Both the position numbers and the translations under genes were made by a program. A model generated the notes under the pieces. That model saw only the letters and a program-made list of their open reading frames with translations. It was not told where the DNA came from and made no database searches. DNA of 64,000 bases, taken from assembly GCA_964572965.1 (NCBI GenBank), contig CAZNHL010000001.1:1-64000 (forward strand). Reading direction: 5' to 3'. This DNA is from CAZNHL01 sp964572965. Its GTDB lineage: Bacteria; Bacteroidota; Bacteroidia; Cytophagales; UBA9547. Shown piece after piece: positions 16,843-26,266 of this stretch (the stretch's first letter is position 1; every line of letters starts with the position of its first letter).

Positions 16843-17589
16843 ATGCCTCTAAAAAGTAATTTATTCGCTTTTCTGAATAAATTTTTAAAAGCTCTTACGA
16901 GATACGAATTAAAGAAAATTACTCCTGATAGTAAGAGTAATACACAAAACCCTGCAAATATCATCCAATCTTCAGTATTCAAACCTGAATTAATTAATCC
17001 GGGAGCTACGGTTCAATTCAGTGAGCTAAGGGGAAATGTATTCATTGGAACCAGAAGCCTTATTAACAAGGTATTGTTCGACGGTCATATAACGGTAGGT
17101 TCAAATACTACTATTAACGGACCGGGAACTGAGTTTTATTCAATACAACATCCTATCACTGTCGGCAATTTCTGTTCAATAGCAAGAGGAACAGCCATTC
17201 AAGAGCATAATCATGATATTGAATGCATTACAACTTATTTTATAAAACACAGGGTTTTTGAAGAGCCATATGGTATTGATGCCGTTTCGAAAGGGCCTGT
17301 TACTATAGGTAATGATGTATGGATAGGAACCCAATGCGTTATTCTTACCGGAGTTACAATTGGTGACGGAGCCGTTATTGCAGCCAACTCAGTAGTTACT
17401 TCTGACATACCACCTTATGCTATTGTGGGAGGAACCCCTGCAAAGGTTATCAAATACCGCTTTTCGGAAGAAGTAATCGCAAAACTACTCGAACTCAAGT
17501 GGTGGAATTGGAGCATTGAAAAAATTAAAAGCAATTACCCGCTATTCCATGGAAATCTAACACCTGAAAAATTAACACAAATAAAATAA
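16843..17589 (+). CDS. Left-handed beta-helix acetyltransferase (CatB/xenobiotic type)
   Basis: The 248-residue protein is built mainly of hexapeptide repeats. Its end, VTIGNDVWIGTQCVIL and VTIGDGAVIAANSVVT followed by GGTPAKVIKYRF, is characteristic of acetyl-CoA dependent O- or N-acetyltransferases of this fold. The HNHDIE segment at about residue 123 carries the likely catalytic histidine. The first 45 residues are variable. It would acetylate a sugar in the growing glycan or a nucleotide-sugar precursor. Placed two genes after the CMP-nonulosonate synthetase, O-acetylation of that sugar (as in NeuD/NeuO systems) is a reasonable guess. It is followed by 257 bases without a gene. Confidence 0.8.
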   Translation: MPLKSNLFAFLNKFLKALTRYELKKITPDSKSNTQNPANIIQSSVFKPELINPGATVQFSELRGNVFIGTRSLINKVLFDGHITVGSNTTINGPGTEFYSIQHPITVGNFCSIARGTAIQEHNHDIECITTYFIKHRVFEEPYGIDAVSKGPVTIGNDVWIGTQCVILTGVTIGDGAVIAANSVVTSDIPPYAIVGGTPAKVIKYRFSEEVIAKLLELKWWNWSIEKIKSNYPLFHGNLTPEKLTQIK

Positions 17590-17744
17590 TTTTTGAGGGT
17601 TGATTTTTTGAATTTCATACAAATCACTGACAATTAGCCAGATAAACTAGTATTGATTAAATAAAACTAAAAAGCTGGTAATACCTTGGCCTAAGCTGCA
17701 AGTATAATTTCCTTAGTTAAAATAGATCGAAAGCTGTAAATTCA

Positions 17745-17780
17745 CAGTTTAAAAATCTGCTGATAAGAGGTTTTAAACTG
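17745..17780. repeat. Inverted repeat in the longest gap of the plus-strand arm
   Basis: CAGTTTAAAA (17745-17754) and its exact reverse complement (17771-17780) flank a 16-base spacer. It lies in a 257-base gap (17590-17846) that otherwise shows no gene, no strong terminator and no full promoter match. It could be an operator, a weak processing hairpin or chance in A+T-rich DNA. Confidence 0.45.
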
Positions 17781-17846
17781 CATACCTGAAATCATGATTT
17801 GTTCTCATTTTTCAAGACTATACAATAGCGCTTTACCTAAGAAACA

Positions 17847-18983
17847 ATGTCTTCAATAAAGAAACTCTTGTTCGTTTCGCATGATGCTCAATTGTTTGGG
17901 GCAACAAGATCCCTCGTTGACCTTATAGAAGGGCTTAATGCTACAGGTGGGTTTACATGCCATATAGTATTACCTACTCAAGGGCCTATTGAAGAAATAC
18001 TGAACAAAAAACAAATAACGTACGATATTATAAAATTCTATCCGGTTGTTTCAACTGAAAATTGGGGCAATTCTGCTTGGACACGATTTAAAGGTAATAT
18101 CAAAACTTATTCCTTATTTAAAGCTGTTAAGCAAAAATTTAAGCCTGATTTTGTCTACTTCAATACAGGGACAGCTTATTTCCCGGTTTTCTTTTTCTAT
18201 TTATGGGGAGTGAAAAGTATCATCCATTTAAGAGAATACGGGTTTGAAGACTACAGACTGGTACATGACTGGAATGGTAAATTGTTAAAATCAGGTACAC
18301 GGTTAGCACACCTGACACTAACAAATTCACAGGCCCTTGCAAAGTATTATAAGGAAAAATACAATGTCTCTTCTAAAGTCCTCTATAACGGTGTTTTTTC
18401 TGAACAGGATTTTATTGAAAAGAAGAATCTTAAAAAAGCCTCTGCCCTATCACCAACCATTAATATCGGGGTAGTTGGTATTATGAATGAAAACAAAGGG
18501 CAGGAACTTGTATTAGATACATTTATAGAAGTTTCCAAGACCAACCCTGACTTGTACCTTCAATTTTATGGTTCAGGTGAAATACAGCAGAAACTGCAGG
18601 ATAAATCTATTGCTGCCGGTATACAGGACAAAGTTTTATTTAAAGGATTTGTTCCTAATACAGATGATATCTACCCACATTTAGATATATTGATAGTAAG
18701 CTCTAAAAATGAAGCATTCGGCAGGGTTTCTGTAGAAGCGATGGCCTACGGAGTTCCGGTTATAGGACTGGCAAACGGAGGTACAATTGAGCTATTGGAT
18801 CAGGATCGTGGATTATTATTTGATGGCTCCAAAGAAAACTTAAAACATAAACTAATAGAATTAACCAAAAGCGAAAAGTTAAGAGATGAGATAAGTGCAA
18901 AAGCATGGGAATATAGTAAAACCAATCTTACCAGACAGGTTTACGTCCAAAAATTCATCTCTTACCTAAACACAAACCAATAA
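17847..18983 (+). CDS. GT4 glycosyltransferase
   Basis: A 378-residue GT-B fold retaining glycosyltransferase. The N-terminal half opens with KKLLFVSHDAQLFGATRSL, where the GATRSL turn fits the acceptor-side glycine-rich loop. The C-terminal half carries the sugar-nucleotide motif KNEAFGRVSVEAMAYG near residue 290, with the paired glutamates of family GT4. It is cytoplasmic or loosely membrane-bound and adds one sugar to a lipid-linked oligosaccharide. Donor and acceptor cannot be read from the sequence. It follows the 257-base gap and may begin a separate transcription unit, since its neighbours downstream are tightly packed. Confidence 0.85.
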   Translation: MSSIKKLLFVSHDAQLFGATRSLVDLIEGLNATGGFTCHIVLPTQGPIEEILNKKQITYDIIKFYPVVSTENWGNSAWTRFKGNIKTYSLFKAVKQKFKPDFVYFNTGTAYFPVFFFYLWGVKSIIHLREYGFEDYRLVHDWNGKLLKSGTRLAHLTLTNSQALAKYYKEKYNVSSKVLYNGVFSEQDFIEKKNLKKASALSPTINIGVVGIMNENKGQELVLDTFIEVSKTNPDLYLQFYGSGEIQQKLQDKSIAAGIQDKVLFKGFVPNTDDIYPHLDILIVSSKNEAFGRVSVEAMAYGVPVIGLANGGTIELLDQDRGLLFDGSKENLKHKLIELTKSEKLRDEISAKAWEYSKTNLTRQVYVQKFISYLNTNQ

Positions 18984-18994
18984 CTGTATATCAA

Positions 18995-20014
18995 GTGCAA
19001 CAAAATAAAACAAATACAGCATTTACAATATGCTCTAATAATTACCTTGGAAGAGCCAAAGTCGTAGCTGATACCTTTTTGCAGCATCATCCGGATTTTG
19101 ACTTCACTATTTTTTTAGTTGATCATCGCTCAGACAAAGTTGATTATAACTTCTTCAGCAATGCATCTGTGGTTGATATTGAAACTATCTGTCCATACGT
19201 AAACGACCTTTCTCTAAAGTATAATATTATAGAGCTCAATACTGCTGTTAAACCTGCTGCCTTTTTATATCTGGCAAAAAAAGGATACAGCACTATCATT
19301 TATCTTGATCCGGATCTTAAAATATATGACAGGTTTACTGAAGTTGAAGAGGCGCTATTAACAAATAACATTGTTGCTACACCGCATTTTGGTTCTCCGA
19401 TAGACGACGGCAAATTCCCTTCAGAAATTGACTTTGCTCTTTTCGGACTTTATAACCTTGGTTTTCTTGCTGTTAAAAACACTCCCGAAACAGTTCGTTT
19501 CCTTGAATGGTGGCATGAAAGACTCATGAAGTACTGTTATACACATATCGAAAAAGGTATGTTTACAGACCAGATATGGATCAACTATGCTCCGCTGTTT
19601 TTTGATGGCTTTTATATCCTTAAGCACAAAGGATACAATATCGCCAACTGGAATTTATATGAGCGCCGTCTCTCGATAGAAAACGACATAGTTTTTGTAA
19701 ACAATACAGAAAAGCTTAAATTCTTCCATTACAGTCACTATGTATTCTCTGATCCCTATAGAATAAGTAAATCGCAAAACAGGCATACTATTGAAGAATT
19801 CCCTGTTTTAAAAGAACTTATAACTGAATATCAGGCAATGCTTATTGAGAACAGAAATGCGGAGTATTCAGCTATTATCCCTGTTTACAAAGAAATGTAT
19901 GAGGAGCAAAAGAGAAAAGAAGAAGTCCAAAGAATAAAAAATTTGCCAAAAATTTCTCTCCCGCGAAAAATATTTAGCAAAATGAAGCCTTTTTTACGAA
20001 AGCTACTGGCATAA
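18995..20014 (+). CDS. GT8-like glycosyltransferase, GTG start
   Basis: The 339-residue protein starts AFTICSNNYLGRAKVVADTF and has a metal-binding motif YLDPDLKIYD near residue 104, an arrangement typical of GT-A enzymes related to family GT8. A later segment, FFHYSHYVFSDP, fits the C-terminal donor-binding side. After residue 285 the sequence becomes charged and helical, ending in a basic stretch (KMKPFLRKLL) that may touch the membrane. The only suitable start is GTG at 18995, 11 bases after the preceding stop, because the conserved fold begins within eight residues and no ATG precedes it. Donor sugar unknown. Confidence 0.75.
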   Translation: MQQNKTNTAFTICSNNYLGRAKVVADTFLQHHPDFDFTIFLVDHRSDKVDYNFFSNASVVDIETICPYVNDLSLKYNIIELNTAVKPAAFLYLAKKGYSTIIYLDPDLKIYDRFTEVEEALLTNNIVATPHFGSPIDDGKFPSEIDFALFGLYNLGFLAVKNTPETVRFLEWWHERLMKYCYTHIEKGMFTDQIWINYAPLFFDGFYILKHKGYNIANWNLYERRLSIENDIVFVNNTEKLKFFHYSHYVFSDPYRISKSQNRHTIEEFPVLKELITEYQAMLIENRNAEYSAIIPVYKEMYEEQKRKEEVQRIKNLPKISLPRKIFSKMKPFLRKLLA

Positions 20015-20060
20015 TTCACTTTATAATAAATCATACAGCGGCATTTAAACATGCGCCTTT

Positions 20061-21023
20061 ATGGGCAAAAATAACTTTATAAGTATCGTCATCCCTCTAT
20101 ATAATTCTGAAAGTTATATAGAAGCAACACTTCAGTCACTGATCGGTCAGACATATCAGGACTTTGAAGTAATTATTGTTGATGACAAAAGTACTGACAA
20201 GAGCATCAGTGTTGTTCAGGCATTCCTTGCTAAACACCCAAACCTGAATGCACAATTGCTTACCGAGCGCCCTCAAGACTTCCCAAAAGGAGTTTCCGGA
20301 AGCAGAAATTACGGAATAAGTATTGCCAAAGGTGAGTGGGTTTGTTTTCTCGACAGTGACGACTTGTTCCACCAATCCAAACTTGAGATACTTTACAACA
20401 TTATTCAGGAGCAAAACAACGCGACAAAAGCAATCCATCATCAGCTTTTAGAATTTAATGATGGAGAGCCGGTCACATTCCAGGCGATTCCGACGGCATG
20501 GAATGCAACTTATGATCCATCCATCGAACAACTTGTTAACTTGAATACAATTGCCACCTCTGCTGTTACTGTGAAAAAAGAAATATTTCAACAAACAGGC
20601 TATTTTGATACCGGCCTGGGAGGTGTTGAAGATTACTATTTATGGTTACACGTGGCATTATATACCAATTGGCTTTTCATCCCACTAAAACTGACAGGAT
20701 ACAGAGTCCGCATTGGCTCACTAATGGGCGGAAGAAAATTCCAGCATTATATTGAGCAAAATTCCCGCCTGGACAGAAAAATGTCAAAAAACAATCTGTT
20801 TTCATCCGGTCAAAAAAGCAGGGTCAGAAAGTATTTCATGTTTGATGTTATGCAGTATTATGCCATCATATCTATCAATCAATATGGCTGGGGGAATTTT
20901 ATAAGCGGCTTGGGCAAGCTGATCTCCAAAGGCTATTATAATTACGCAATCAGAATAGGTCTTAAACATGCAAAGTTTGTTGCGTTTCAAAAACTTTCCT
21001 TACTAAAATCATTTACTAAATAA
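20061..21023 (+). CDS. GT2 glycosyltransferase
   Basis: This 320-residue inverting glycosyltransferase has the GT-A start ISIVIPLYNSESYIE, the nucleotide-binding VDDKSTDKS and the DxD-type motif FLDSDDLF near residue 94. A further segment (GGVEDYYLW) contains the catalytic-base region typical of the family. There are no membrane helices of the processive type, so it adds a single sugar. It begins 46 bases after the GT8-like gene and ends two bases before the next acetyltransferase. The basic C-terminal region may associate with the membrane. The substrate is unknown. Confidence 0.87.
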   Translation: MGKNNFISIVIPLYNSESYIEATLQSLIGQTYQDFEVIIVDDKSTDKSISVVQAFLAKHPNLNAQLLTERPQDFPKGVSGSRNYGISIAKGEWVCFLDSDDLFHQSKLEILYNIIQEQNNATKAIHHQLLEFNDGEPVTFQAIPTAWNATYDPSIEQLVNLNTIATSAVTVKKEIFQQTGYFDTGLGGVEDYYLWLHVALYTNWLFIPLKLTGYRVRIGSLMGGRKFQHYIEQNSRLDRKMSKNNLFSSGQKSRVRKYFMFDVMQYYAIISINQYGWGNFISGLGKLISKGYYNYAIRIGLKHAKFVAFQKLSLLKSFTK

Positions 21024-21025
21024 GT

Positions 21026-21658
21026 ATGATCAATAAAATAGGGCCATATTTAAGGAGCAAATTTAAAAAAACAGCAAAGAAAGCGACAGCTATTTTCAAT
21101 AGTTATAAGTATGGCATCAAAATCCCTGTTAATATGATCTTGGGGAAAAATGTTGATATTATTCTGGCGAAGAACACTATATTCAACATTGGAAATGCTA
21201 TACATATTGGAGATTATAGTATGATCAAGTTTTTTGAACCTGCATCTCAGTTAAGTTTAGGAAATCATGTTTCTTTACGCAGGTCTGTTCTTATTAGTCT
21301 TTTTGGCGGTAATTTAAAAATTGGCGATAACGTATCTCTTAATAACAACTGTTCCATTTCATGTTTTGGTTTCATTGAGATCGGAGATCATTCAATGCTC
21401 GGAGAAAATGTAAAATTGTACGACCATAATCACAAATATGAACTCCGGGACAGCAAGCTATACACGTATCCGAATGATTTTAATATTGGCAAAATTACTA
21501 TTGGCAAAAACTGCTGGATTGCGAGCGATGTAACAATTCTGAATAATGTTACAATAGGAGATAATTGTATTATAGGTGCAGGCTGTCTGGTTTATAAATC
21601 AGTTCCCCCGAATACCATTTTAAAAAACAGCCAGAGTTTAATAAGTTTAACCCATTAG
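21026..21658 (+). CDS. Hexapeptide-repeat acetyltransferase (WcaF/maltose-acetyltransferase type)
   Basis: A 210-residue left-handed beta-helix protein. Repeats occupy most of residues 30-200, and the segment LGENVKLYDHNHKYE near residue 127 holds the histidine expected to act as the base. The end, ITIGKNCWIASDVTIL and VTIGDNCIIGAGCLV, is the acetyl-CoA-binding signature. It would O-acetylate a sugar residue of the glycan. Its ATG is two bases after the GT2 stop and its stop is six bases before the next GT4 start, so it is in the same transcript and probably acts on the sugar added by one of these neighbours. Confidence 0.83.
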   Translation: MINKIGPYLRSKFKKTAKKATAIFNSYKYGIKIPVNMILGKNVDIILAKNTIFNIGNAIHIGDYSMIKFFEPASQLSLGNHVSLRRSVLISLFGGNLKIGDNVSLNNNCSISCFGFIEIGDHSMLGENVKLYDHNHKYELRDSKLYTYPNDFNIGKITIGKNCWIASDVTILNNVTIGDNCIIGAGCLVYKSVPPNTILKNSQSLISLTH

Positions 21659-21664
21659 AACATA

Positions 21665-22897
21665 ATGCGTATTTGGTCATACCCTGGTATTTATCCATTT
21701 CCTGAAAAAGGCGATCATACTACCGGAATTTTCATACATAAGCAAAACCTGGCACTTAAAGCTTTAGGTGCAGATGTTTCTGTTATTCAAACTCGTGACT
21801 GGTATCCTATATGGCCTTTTTATAACCTGTTAGCTGATTGGAAAAGGAATCAGAAAAAGGTAAGACCTGCTAAACGGGAGCTGGATGGTATTAAAATTTT
21901 TCATCCTTTAGTAATAGCCCCAAAACCTTCCAGGCTTTTTAACAAGCCTCATGGAGAGCTTGTTGTTGATGCAATTTGTTCTTTTTTAGAGAAGCAAGGT
22001 GTAAAAAAAGGGCAGGATTTTATATTGGCTCAATGGCTTATTCCCGATGGCTACCATGCAGTGCTTGCTGCACAACGTCTGGGAATTCAGGTAGCTGTTG
22101 AAATGCAGGGAGATGACATACAAGTATGGCCCCACCATTCACCGACGCATTTGACACAAGCAAAATGGGTATTGGAAAATGCCGACCTCATGCTAGGTTG
22201 TTCTGATTTTTTGGGAAATGAAGCAAAAAAACTTTACATCAAGCCATTAACAGTTCATACAATCTACACAGGTATTGATCCGGAAAAATTCAAACCTCTT
22301 AATGATGAAAGAGAAAGGGCAATATTAAGGAAATCATTGGGATTAAATGATAATGATATTGCTATTCTCAATGTAGGTTCCGCTATAGCCAGAAAAGGCT
22401 GGAACGAGCTTTTCGAGTCGGTCTCTTCCTTAAAAGAAAACTTTCCGAATGTAAAAATCCTGGCCGCCAGCGGAGGGCTTAGCGAGTTCAAACTTTCAGA
22501 ATTGGCTCAAAAATATAATGTCGAAGCAAACCTGATTGATCTGGGTAGCGTTCCCAATAACCGCCTGCCTTCATTATATCAGGCCTGTGATATCTTTTGT
22601 CTTCCTTCTTATTGGGAAGGCCTGGCAAACGTACTATGTGAAGCATTAGCTTCCGGCTGTGCAGTAGTAACCACAGCAGTATCAGGACATCCGGAAGTTG
22701 TTTTCCCGGGCGAGAATGGAGAACTTGTTACTCCTAAGAACGTTACCGAACTAACATCTGCTTTGAGAAAAGTAATTGAATCTCCCGCGTTGAAGCAAAA
22801 ATATCAACATAACGCACGCAAAACTGCCTTAGACAAAATTCAGTCACACGAAGCTAATGCTCAAAAAATAATAGATCTATTTAATCAATTAAAATGA
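21665..22897 (+). CDS. GT4 glycosyltransferase
   Basis: A 410-residue GT-B enzyme. The start reads IWSYPGIYPFPEKGDHTTGIF, with the acceptor-side loop that follows the first strand. The C-terminal donor domain shows VGSAIARKGWNELFE and the GT4 motif YWEGLANVLCEALASGCA. Length and motif order are normal for capsule and O-antigen GT4 enzymes. It overlaps the next gene by four bases (ATGA), which implies translational coupling. Substrate unknown; a gluco- or manno-configured donor would be typical but cannot be read here. Confidence 0.88.
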   Translation: MRIWSYPGIYPFPEKGDHTTGIFIHKQNLALKALGADVSVIQTRDWYPIWPFYNLLADWKRNQKKVRPAKRELDGIKIFHPLVIAPKPSRLFNKPHGELVVDAICSFLEKQGVKKGQDFILAQWLIPDGYHAVLAAQRLGIQVAVEMQGDDIQVWPHHSPTHLTQAKWVLENADLMLGCSDFLGNEAKKLYIKPLTVHTIYTGIDPEKFKPLNDERERAILRKSLGLNDNDIAILNVGSAIARKGWNELFESVSSLKENFPNVKILAASGGLSEFKLSELAQKYNVEANLIDLGSVPNNRLPSLYQACDIFCLPSYWEGLANVLCEALASGCAVVTTAVSGHPEVVFPGENGELVTPKNVTELTSALRKVIESPALKQKYQHNARKTALDKIQSHEANAQKIIDLFNQLK

Positions 22898-23856
22898 TGA
22901 ACAAGGTTTCTGTTATTATTCCTCTCTACAATCGGGAAGCATTGATTATTCCAACGCTTGAGTCAGTACGCCCCAACCTTCATCCCAATGTAACCTTGGA
23001 GGTGATTGTAATCAATGATGGCTCTACAGATAACAGTTCTAAGGTAGTATCAGAAAACTATCCCTGGGTTAAATTATTACATCAGGTAAATGCTGGAGCA
23101 CCTACTGCACGTAACTTAGGATTGAAAGAATCTACAGGAGATTTTATTCTTTTCCTGGATTCCGATGACTTGATAGAACCTGATTTTTTTACAGATAAGG
23201 TTAGTGCTCTCAATAACCATCCCAATGCGGCAGCAGCCTATGGTTTATGGGAACACTTCAGGGTAAATGAAAAAGAGGAAAAAGAAATTATTCCCAGACA
23301 CACCCCATATCCCATTACGTCTGTTCCAGACTATGAAAGCCACTTAGAGAATTTACTGGGTGGATGGTATGTTGTTTCTCACGCACTCCTTTGGAGAAAA
23401 AAAATATTAGAGCAGCTGAATGGCTATAATGTAGCCTTAAAGGTAAACCAGGATGTTGATCTCCTGTTTCGTTGTCTTTCAGGCAGAAAAAACATTATTG
23501 GCGTAAATGCCCCTCTGGCATTGTATCGAGACCACGATAGTACAGACAGAACCGGTTCCGTCAGCAATGACTTCAGCAAACTGGCAACAATCTTGAATTT
23601 AAGAAAAGATTTTGCGCAAAAGCTGTCCGGCGAGGAACTCTTAACGAATAAAAACAGAACAGCATTAGGGCGGTTTTGTTTCGACTATTGGGTTAAATAC
23701 AGAAAAACGTCACCGGATATAGCTGAACAATTCTATAAACTAGCAATCGAGTTGAATCCGAATATAAAGTTAAATGGAGGACTAACTATAAGATTTGCCT
23801 GTCGACTACTAGGGGCACGAAAAACAATTATTCTAAAATCATTTATTAGTAACTAA
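22894..23856 (+). CDS. GT2 glycosyltransferase
   Basis: The 320-residue protein is a single-domain GT2 enzyme: VSVIIPLYNREALII start, INDGSTDNSS, NAGAPTARNLG, then FLDSDDLIEPDFF near residue 90. A conserved NQDVDLLFRCL segment supplies the probable catalytic aspartate. It resembles capsule transferases and has no membrane spans. The start overlaps the preceding stop, with two adjacent ATG codons at 22894 and 22897; either may be used. Its own stop overlaps the MBOAT start by one base, so sugar addition and acylation genes are coupled here. Confidence 0.87.
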   Translation: MMNKVSVIIPLYNREALIIPTLESVRPNLHPNVTLEVIVINDGSTDNSSKVVSENYPWVKLLHQVNAGAPTARNLGLKESTGDFILFLDSDDLIEPDFFTDKVSALNNHPNAAAAYGLWEHFRVNEKEEKEIIPRHTPYPITSVPDYESHLENLLGGWYVVSHALLWRKKILEQLNGYNVALKVNQDVDLLFRCLSGRKNIIGVNAPLALYRDHDSTDRTGSVSNDFSKLATILNLRKDFAQKLSGEELLTNKNRTALGRFCFDYWVKYRKTSPDIAEQFYKLAIELNPNIKLNGGLTIRFACRLLGARKTIILKSFISN

Positions 23857-25280
23857 TGTTATTCAATTCCATTGAGTTCATAATACTATTTATTATAACC
23901 TTCTGTTTGTATTGGTTTGTTCTGGGCAAACAGTATAAGCTTCAAAATATCTTACTATGTATAGTTAGTTACATTTTTTATGCTTGGTGGGACTGGCGGT
24001 TTCTTTTTTTGATTATAGCAAGCTCCCTCTGGGGATTTATATCCGGTTTTCTGATTTCAGCTTCAGATAGCCAGCATAAAAAGACAGTTCTTGCTTTTAC
24101 TATTATTCTGAATGTACTGTTTTTATTCTATTTCAAATACTATAACTTCTTCATTGAATCTTTAACTCATTTGGCAGATCAAACAGGTTTTCACCTGGAC
24201 GTGGTTACCAAAAGTATCATACTTCCGATAGGTATCAGCTTTTATACTTTCCATAATATCAGCTATATTATTGATGTATACAGGGGACATATTCCACCTT
24301 GTAAGGACCCCGTAGTATACTTTACTTTTATCAACTATTTCCCTCAACTAGTTGCCGGGCCTATTCAAAGAGCAAAAGACCTTATACCTCAATTTCAACA
24401 CCAAAGATCTTTCTCTTCAAATCAGGCAACCCGTGGCTTAGAATTGATTCTCTGGGGAGCCTTTAAAAAAATTGTTATTGCCGACAATTGCTCCAAGCTT
24501 GTAAATGAAATTTTCTTAAACTATAACACTCTTTCCTCAGCGGAGCTAATACTTGGTGTTGTATATTTCGCCTTTCAGATATACGGTGATTTTTCCGGTT
24601 ATACAGATATGGCACTTGGTATTAGCAAGCTTTTAGGAATTGAGTTAACAACCAATTTCAAAACGCCTTATTTTTCAAAGTCAGTAGGTGAATTCTGGCG
24701 TAGATGGCATATATCATTGTCAAACTGGTTTCGTGATTATATATACATCCCATTAGGAGGTAACAAGGAAGGTAAAATAAAAACAATACGAAATACAGCT
24801 ATCATCTTCATCGTATCAGGTTTCTGGCATGGAGCTAATTGGACATATGTTGTGTGGGGTGGGTTAAATGCCCTTTTTATCATTACTCCCCTCATTATTG
24901 GCACTTCAAAGACAAAAGAACAGACAAATCCTGTTATCAATTTTCTGAAAATGTTTCAAACTTTCTTCCTGATCTGTATTGCCTGGATATTTTTCAGAGC
25001 ACCATCAATCACTGAAGCATGGCATTATCTAACTTCAATATTTACAAATACTTATTTCCCTAAGGATTTTGCTTTATTTAGTATTACACGCCTGGCACCA
25101 TTACTTGGTTTATTTTTGGTTATTGAGTGGTTCATCTATAAACATGAGGAGACTGATAGCTACTTTACCTTTGTAAATAACCGTAATCTAAAATGGGCAG
25201 TTTATATCTGTTTGGTTTTTATTGTGATCCTTAATCTGCAATTTCACAATCAGGAAGAATTTATCTATTTCCAATTCTAG
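23856..25280 (+). CDS. MBOAT-family membrane O-acyltransferase (AlgI/DltB type)
   Basis: A 474-residue membrane protein with about ten or eleven hydrophobic helices. It has the AlgI/DltB family features: early FYAWWDWRF and LPIGISFYTFHNISYIIDVY, then FWRRWHISLSNWFRDYIYIPLGG, and the catalytic histidine in SGFWHGANWT near residue 328. MBOAT enzymes of this type pass an acyl group across the inner membrane to a periplasmic glycan, usually acetylating it with the help of a secreted SGNH-fold partner. The next gene encodes a plausible partner. The start overlaps the preceding GT2 stop by one base. Confidence 0.93.
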   Translation: MLFNSIEFIILFIITFCLYWFVLGKQYKLQNILLCIVSYIFYAWWDWRFLFLIIASSLWGFISGFLISASDSQHKKTVLAFTIILNVLFLFYFKYYNFFIESLTHLADQTGFHLDVVTKSIILPIGISFYTFHNISYIIDVYRGHIPPCKDPVVYFTFINYFPQLVAGPIQRAKDLIPQFQHQRSFSSNQATRGLELILWGAFKKIVIADNCSKLVNEIFLNYNTLSSAELILGVVYFAFQIYGDFSGYTDMALGISKLLGIELTTNFKTPYFSKSVGEFWRRWHISLSNWFRDYIYIPLGGNKEGKIKTIRNTAIIFIVSGFWHGANWTYVVWGGLNALFIITPLIIGTSKTKEQTNPVINFLKMFQTFFLICIAWIFFRAPSITEAWHYLTSIFTNTYFPKDFALFSITRLAPLLGLFLVIEWFIYKHEETDSYFTFVNNRNLKWAVYICLVFIVILNLQFHNQEEFIYFQF

Positions 25281-25285
25281 TCAAA

Positions 25286-26266
25286 ATGAAACAGTTTATT
25301 AAAAGAGTTTTACTGTTTACGGTGTTAATATATTTAACTTCCTATGTATTAAGCTTAGGCTATGACTGTTTCTTTAAAAAATTCCCTACTACTTACAACA
25401 AAGAACAATGGGTTCTGAATAAGAAAAATGAAAATTATGATTATGTAGTAAGTGGTTCTTCAAGAGCTTTTAACACAATAAATATATGTTTGATTGACTC
25501 AACCATTTTATCAAAAGGTATTAACCTCGCCACTTCAGGTTCATCATTTGCCGATAATTATTTACTATTATATACTTTTTTAAAGACTAACCGGGTCAAA
25601 GCTGTTTTACTGACTTTCGATGAATATACTTTCAATTCATCAGAAAGCTATTCTTACCCATTTAAGGATTACGAATATTTGCCGCGCTTCTTTGAGGATA
25701 CTGTCAGGGAAATATACAAGGACAATATCAGTGCTAACAAATATTCACTTTATTCATATGTCCCATTAGCCAGGTACTCAGAATTTTCATCAAAATACAA
25801 TCCTTTCATCAGCCTTATAAATTATAACAACAGATCGCTCTTAGGGTTTGACCAAAGCAAGGGTAGCTCGCTTTTGCAGCCTGTTAATTATAGTAACAAA
25901 TATGACTCCATCCCTCTTCAGAAAGTTAGGGTCAACTCCAATGACCTTAAATACTTTAATCAAATCATAAAGCTTTGTGATTCAAAAGGGATAAAACTCA
26001 TACTACTTACCGCTCCCATCTGCTACAGTAATATTGCAGATCCAAGAATTGTAGCTAATCACGAAATTCTCCGGGATATTGCACAAAAAAATCAACTTCC
26101 AAGAATTGATTTTCTGGAAATTGACAATATACGTCAGCCCCAATATTTTAATGATATAAATCATGTAAATTTGTATGGAGCAAATCTGTTTTCCGGATTT
26201 GTAAGTCATAAACTGGATAGCTTACTTAATAACGAACATCATGTGCGGCATACTTGGAGTAATTAA
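25286..26266 (+). CDS. Membrane-anchored SGNH-hydrolase-like partner of the MBOAT protein
   Basis: The 326-residue protein has one N-terminal hydrophobic helix (residues 7-25) and an extracytoplasmic domain. Near residue 56 it has VSGSSRAFNTIN, a candidate block I serine motif. Near residue 295 NDINHVNLYGANLFS gives the Asp-x-x-His pair expected of SGNH/GDSL esterases. This is the arrangement of AlgJ/AlgX, DltD and similar partners that finish O-acylation of glycans in the periplasm. It follows the MBOAT gene by five bases. Its last 26 bases overlap the start of the first asnB-like gene in another frame, a long overlap that suggests coupled translation. Similarity outside the motifs is weak. 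Confidence 0.75.
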   Translation: MKQFIKRVLLFTVLIYLTSYVLSLGYDCFFKKFPTTYNKEQWVLNKKNENYDYVVSGSSRAFNTINICLIDSTILSKGINLATSGSSFADNYLLLYTFLKTNRVKAVLLTFDEYTFNSSESYSYPFKDYEYLPRFFEDTVREIYKDNISANKYSLYSYVPLARYSEFSSKYNPFISLINYNNRSLLGFDQSKGSSLLQPVNYSNKYDSIPLQKVRVNSNDLKYFNQIIKLCDSKGIKLILLTAPICYSNIADPRIVANHEILRDIAQKNQLPRIDFLEIDNIRQPQYFNDINHVNLYGANLFSGFVSHKLDSLLNNEHHVRHTWSN

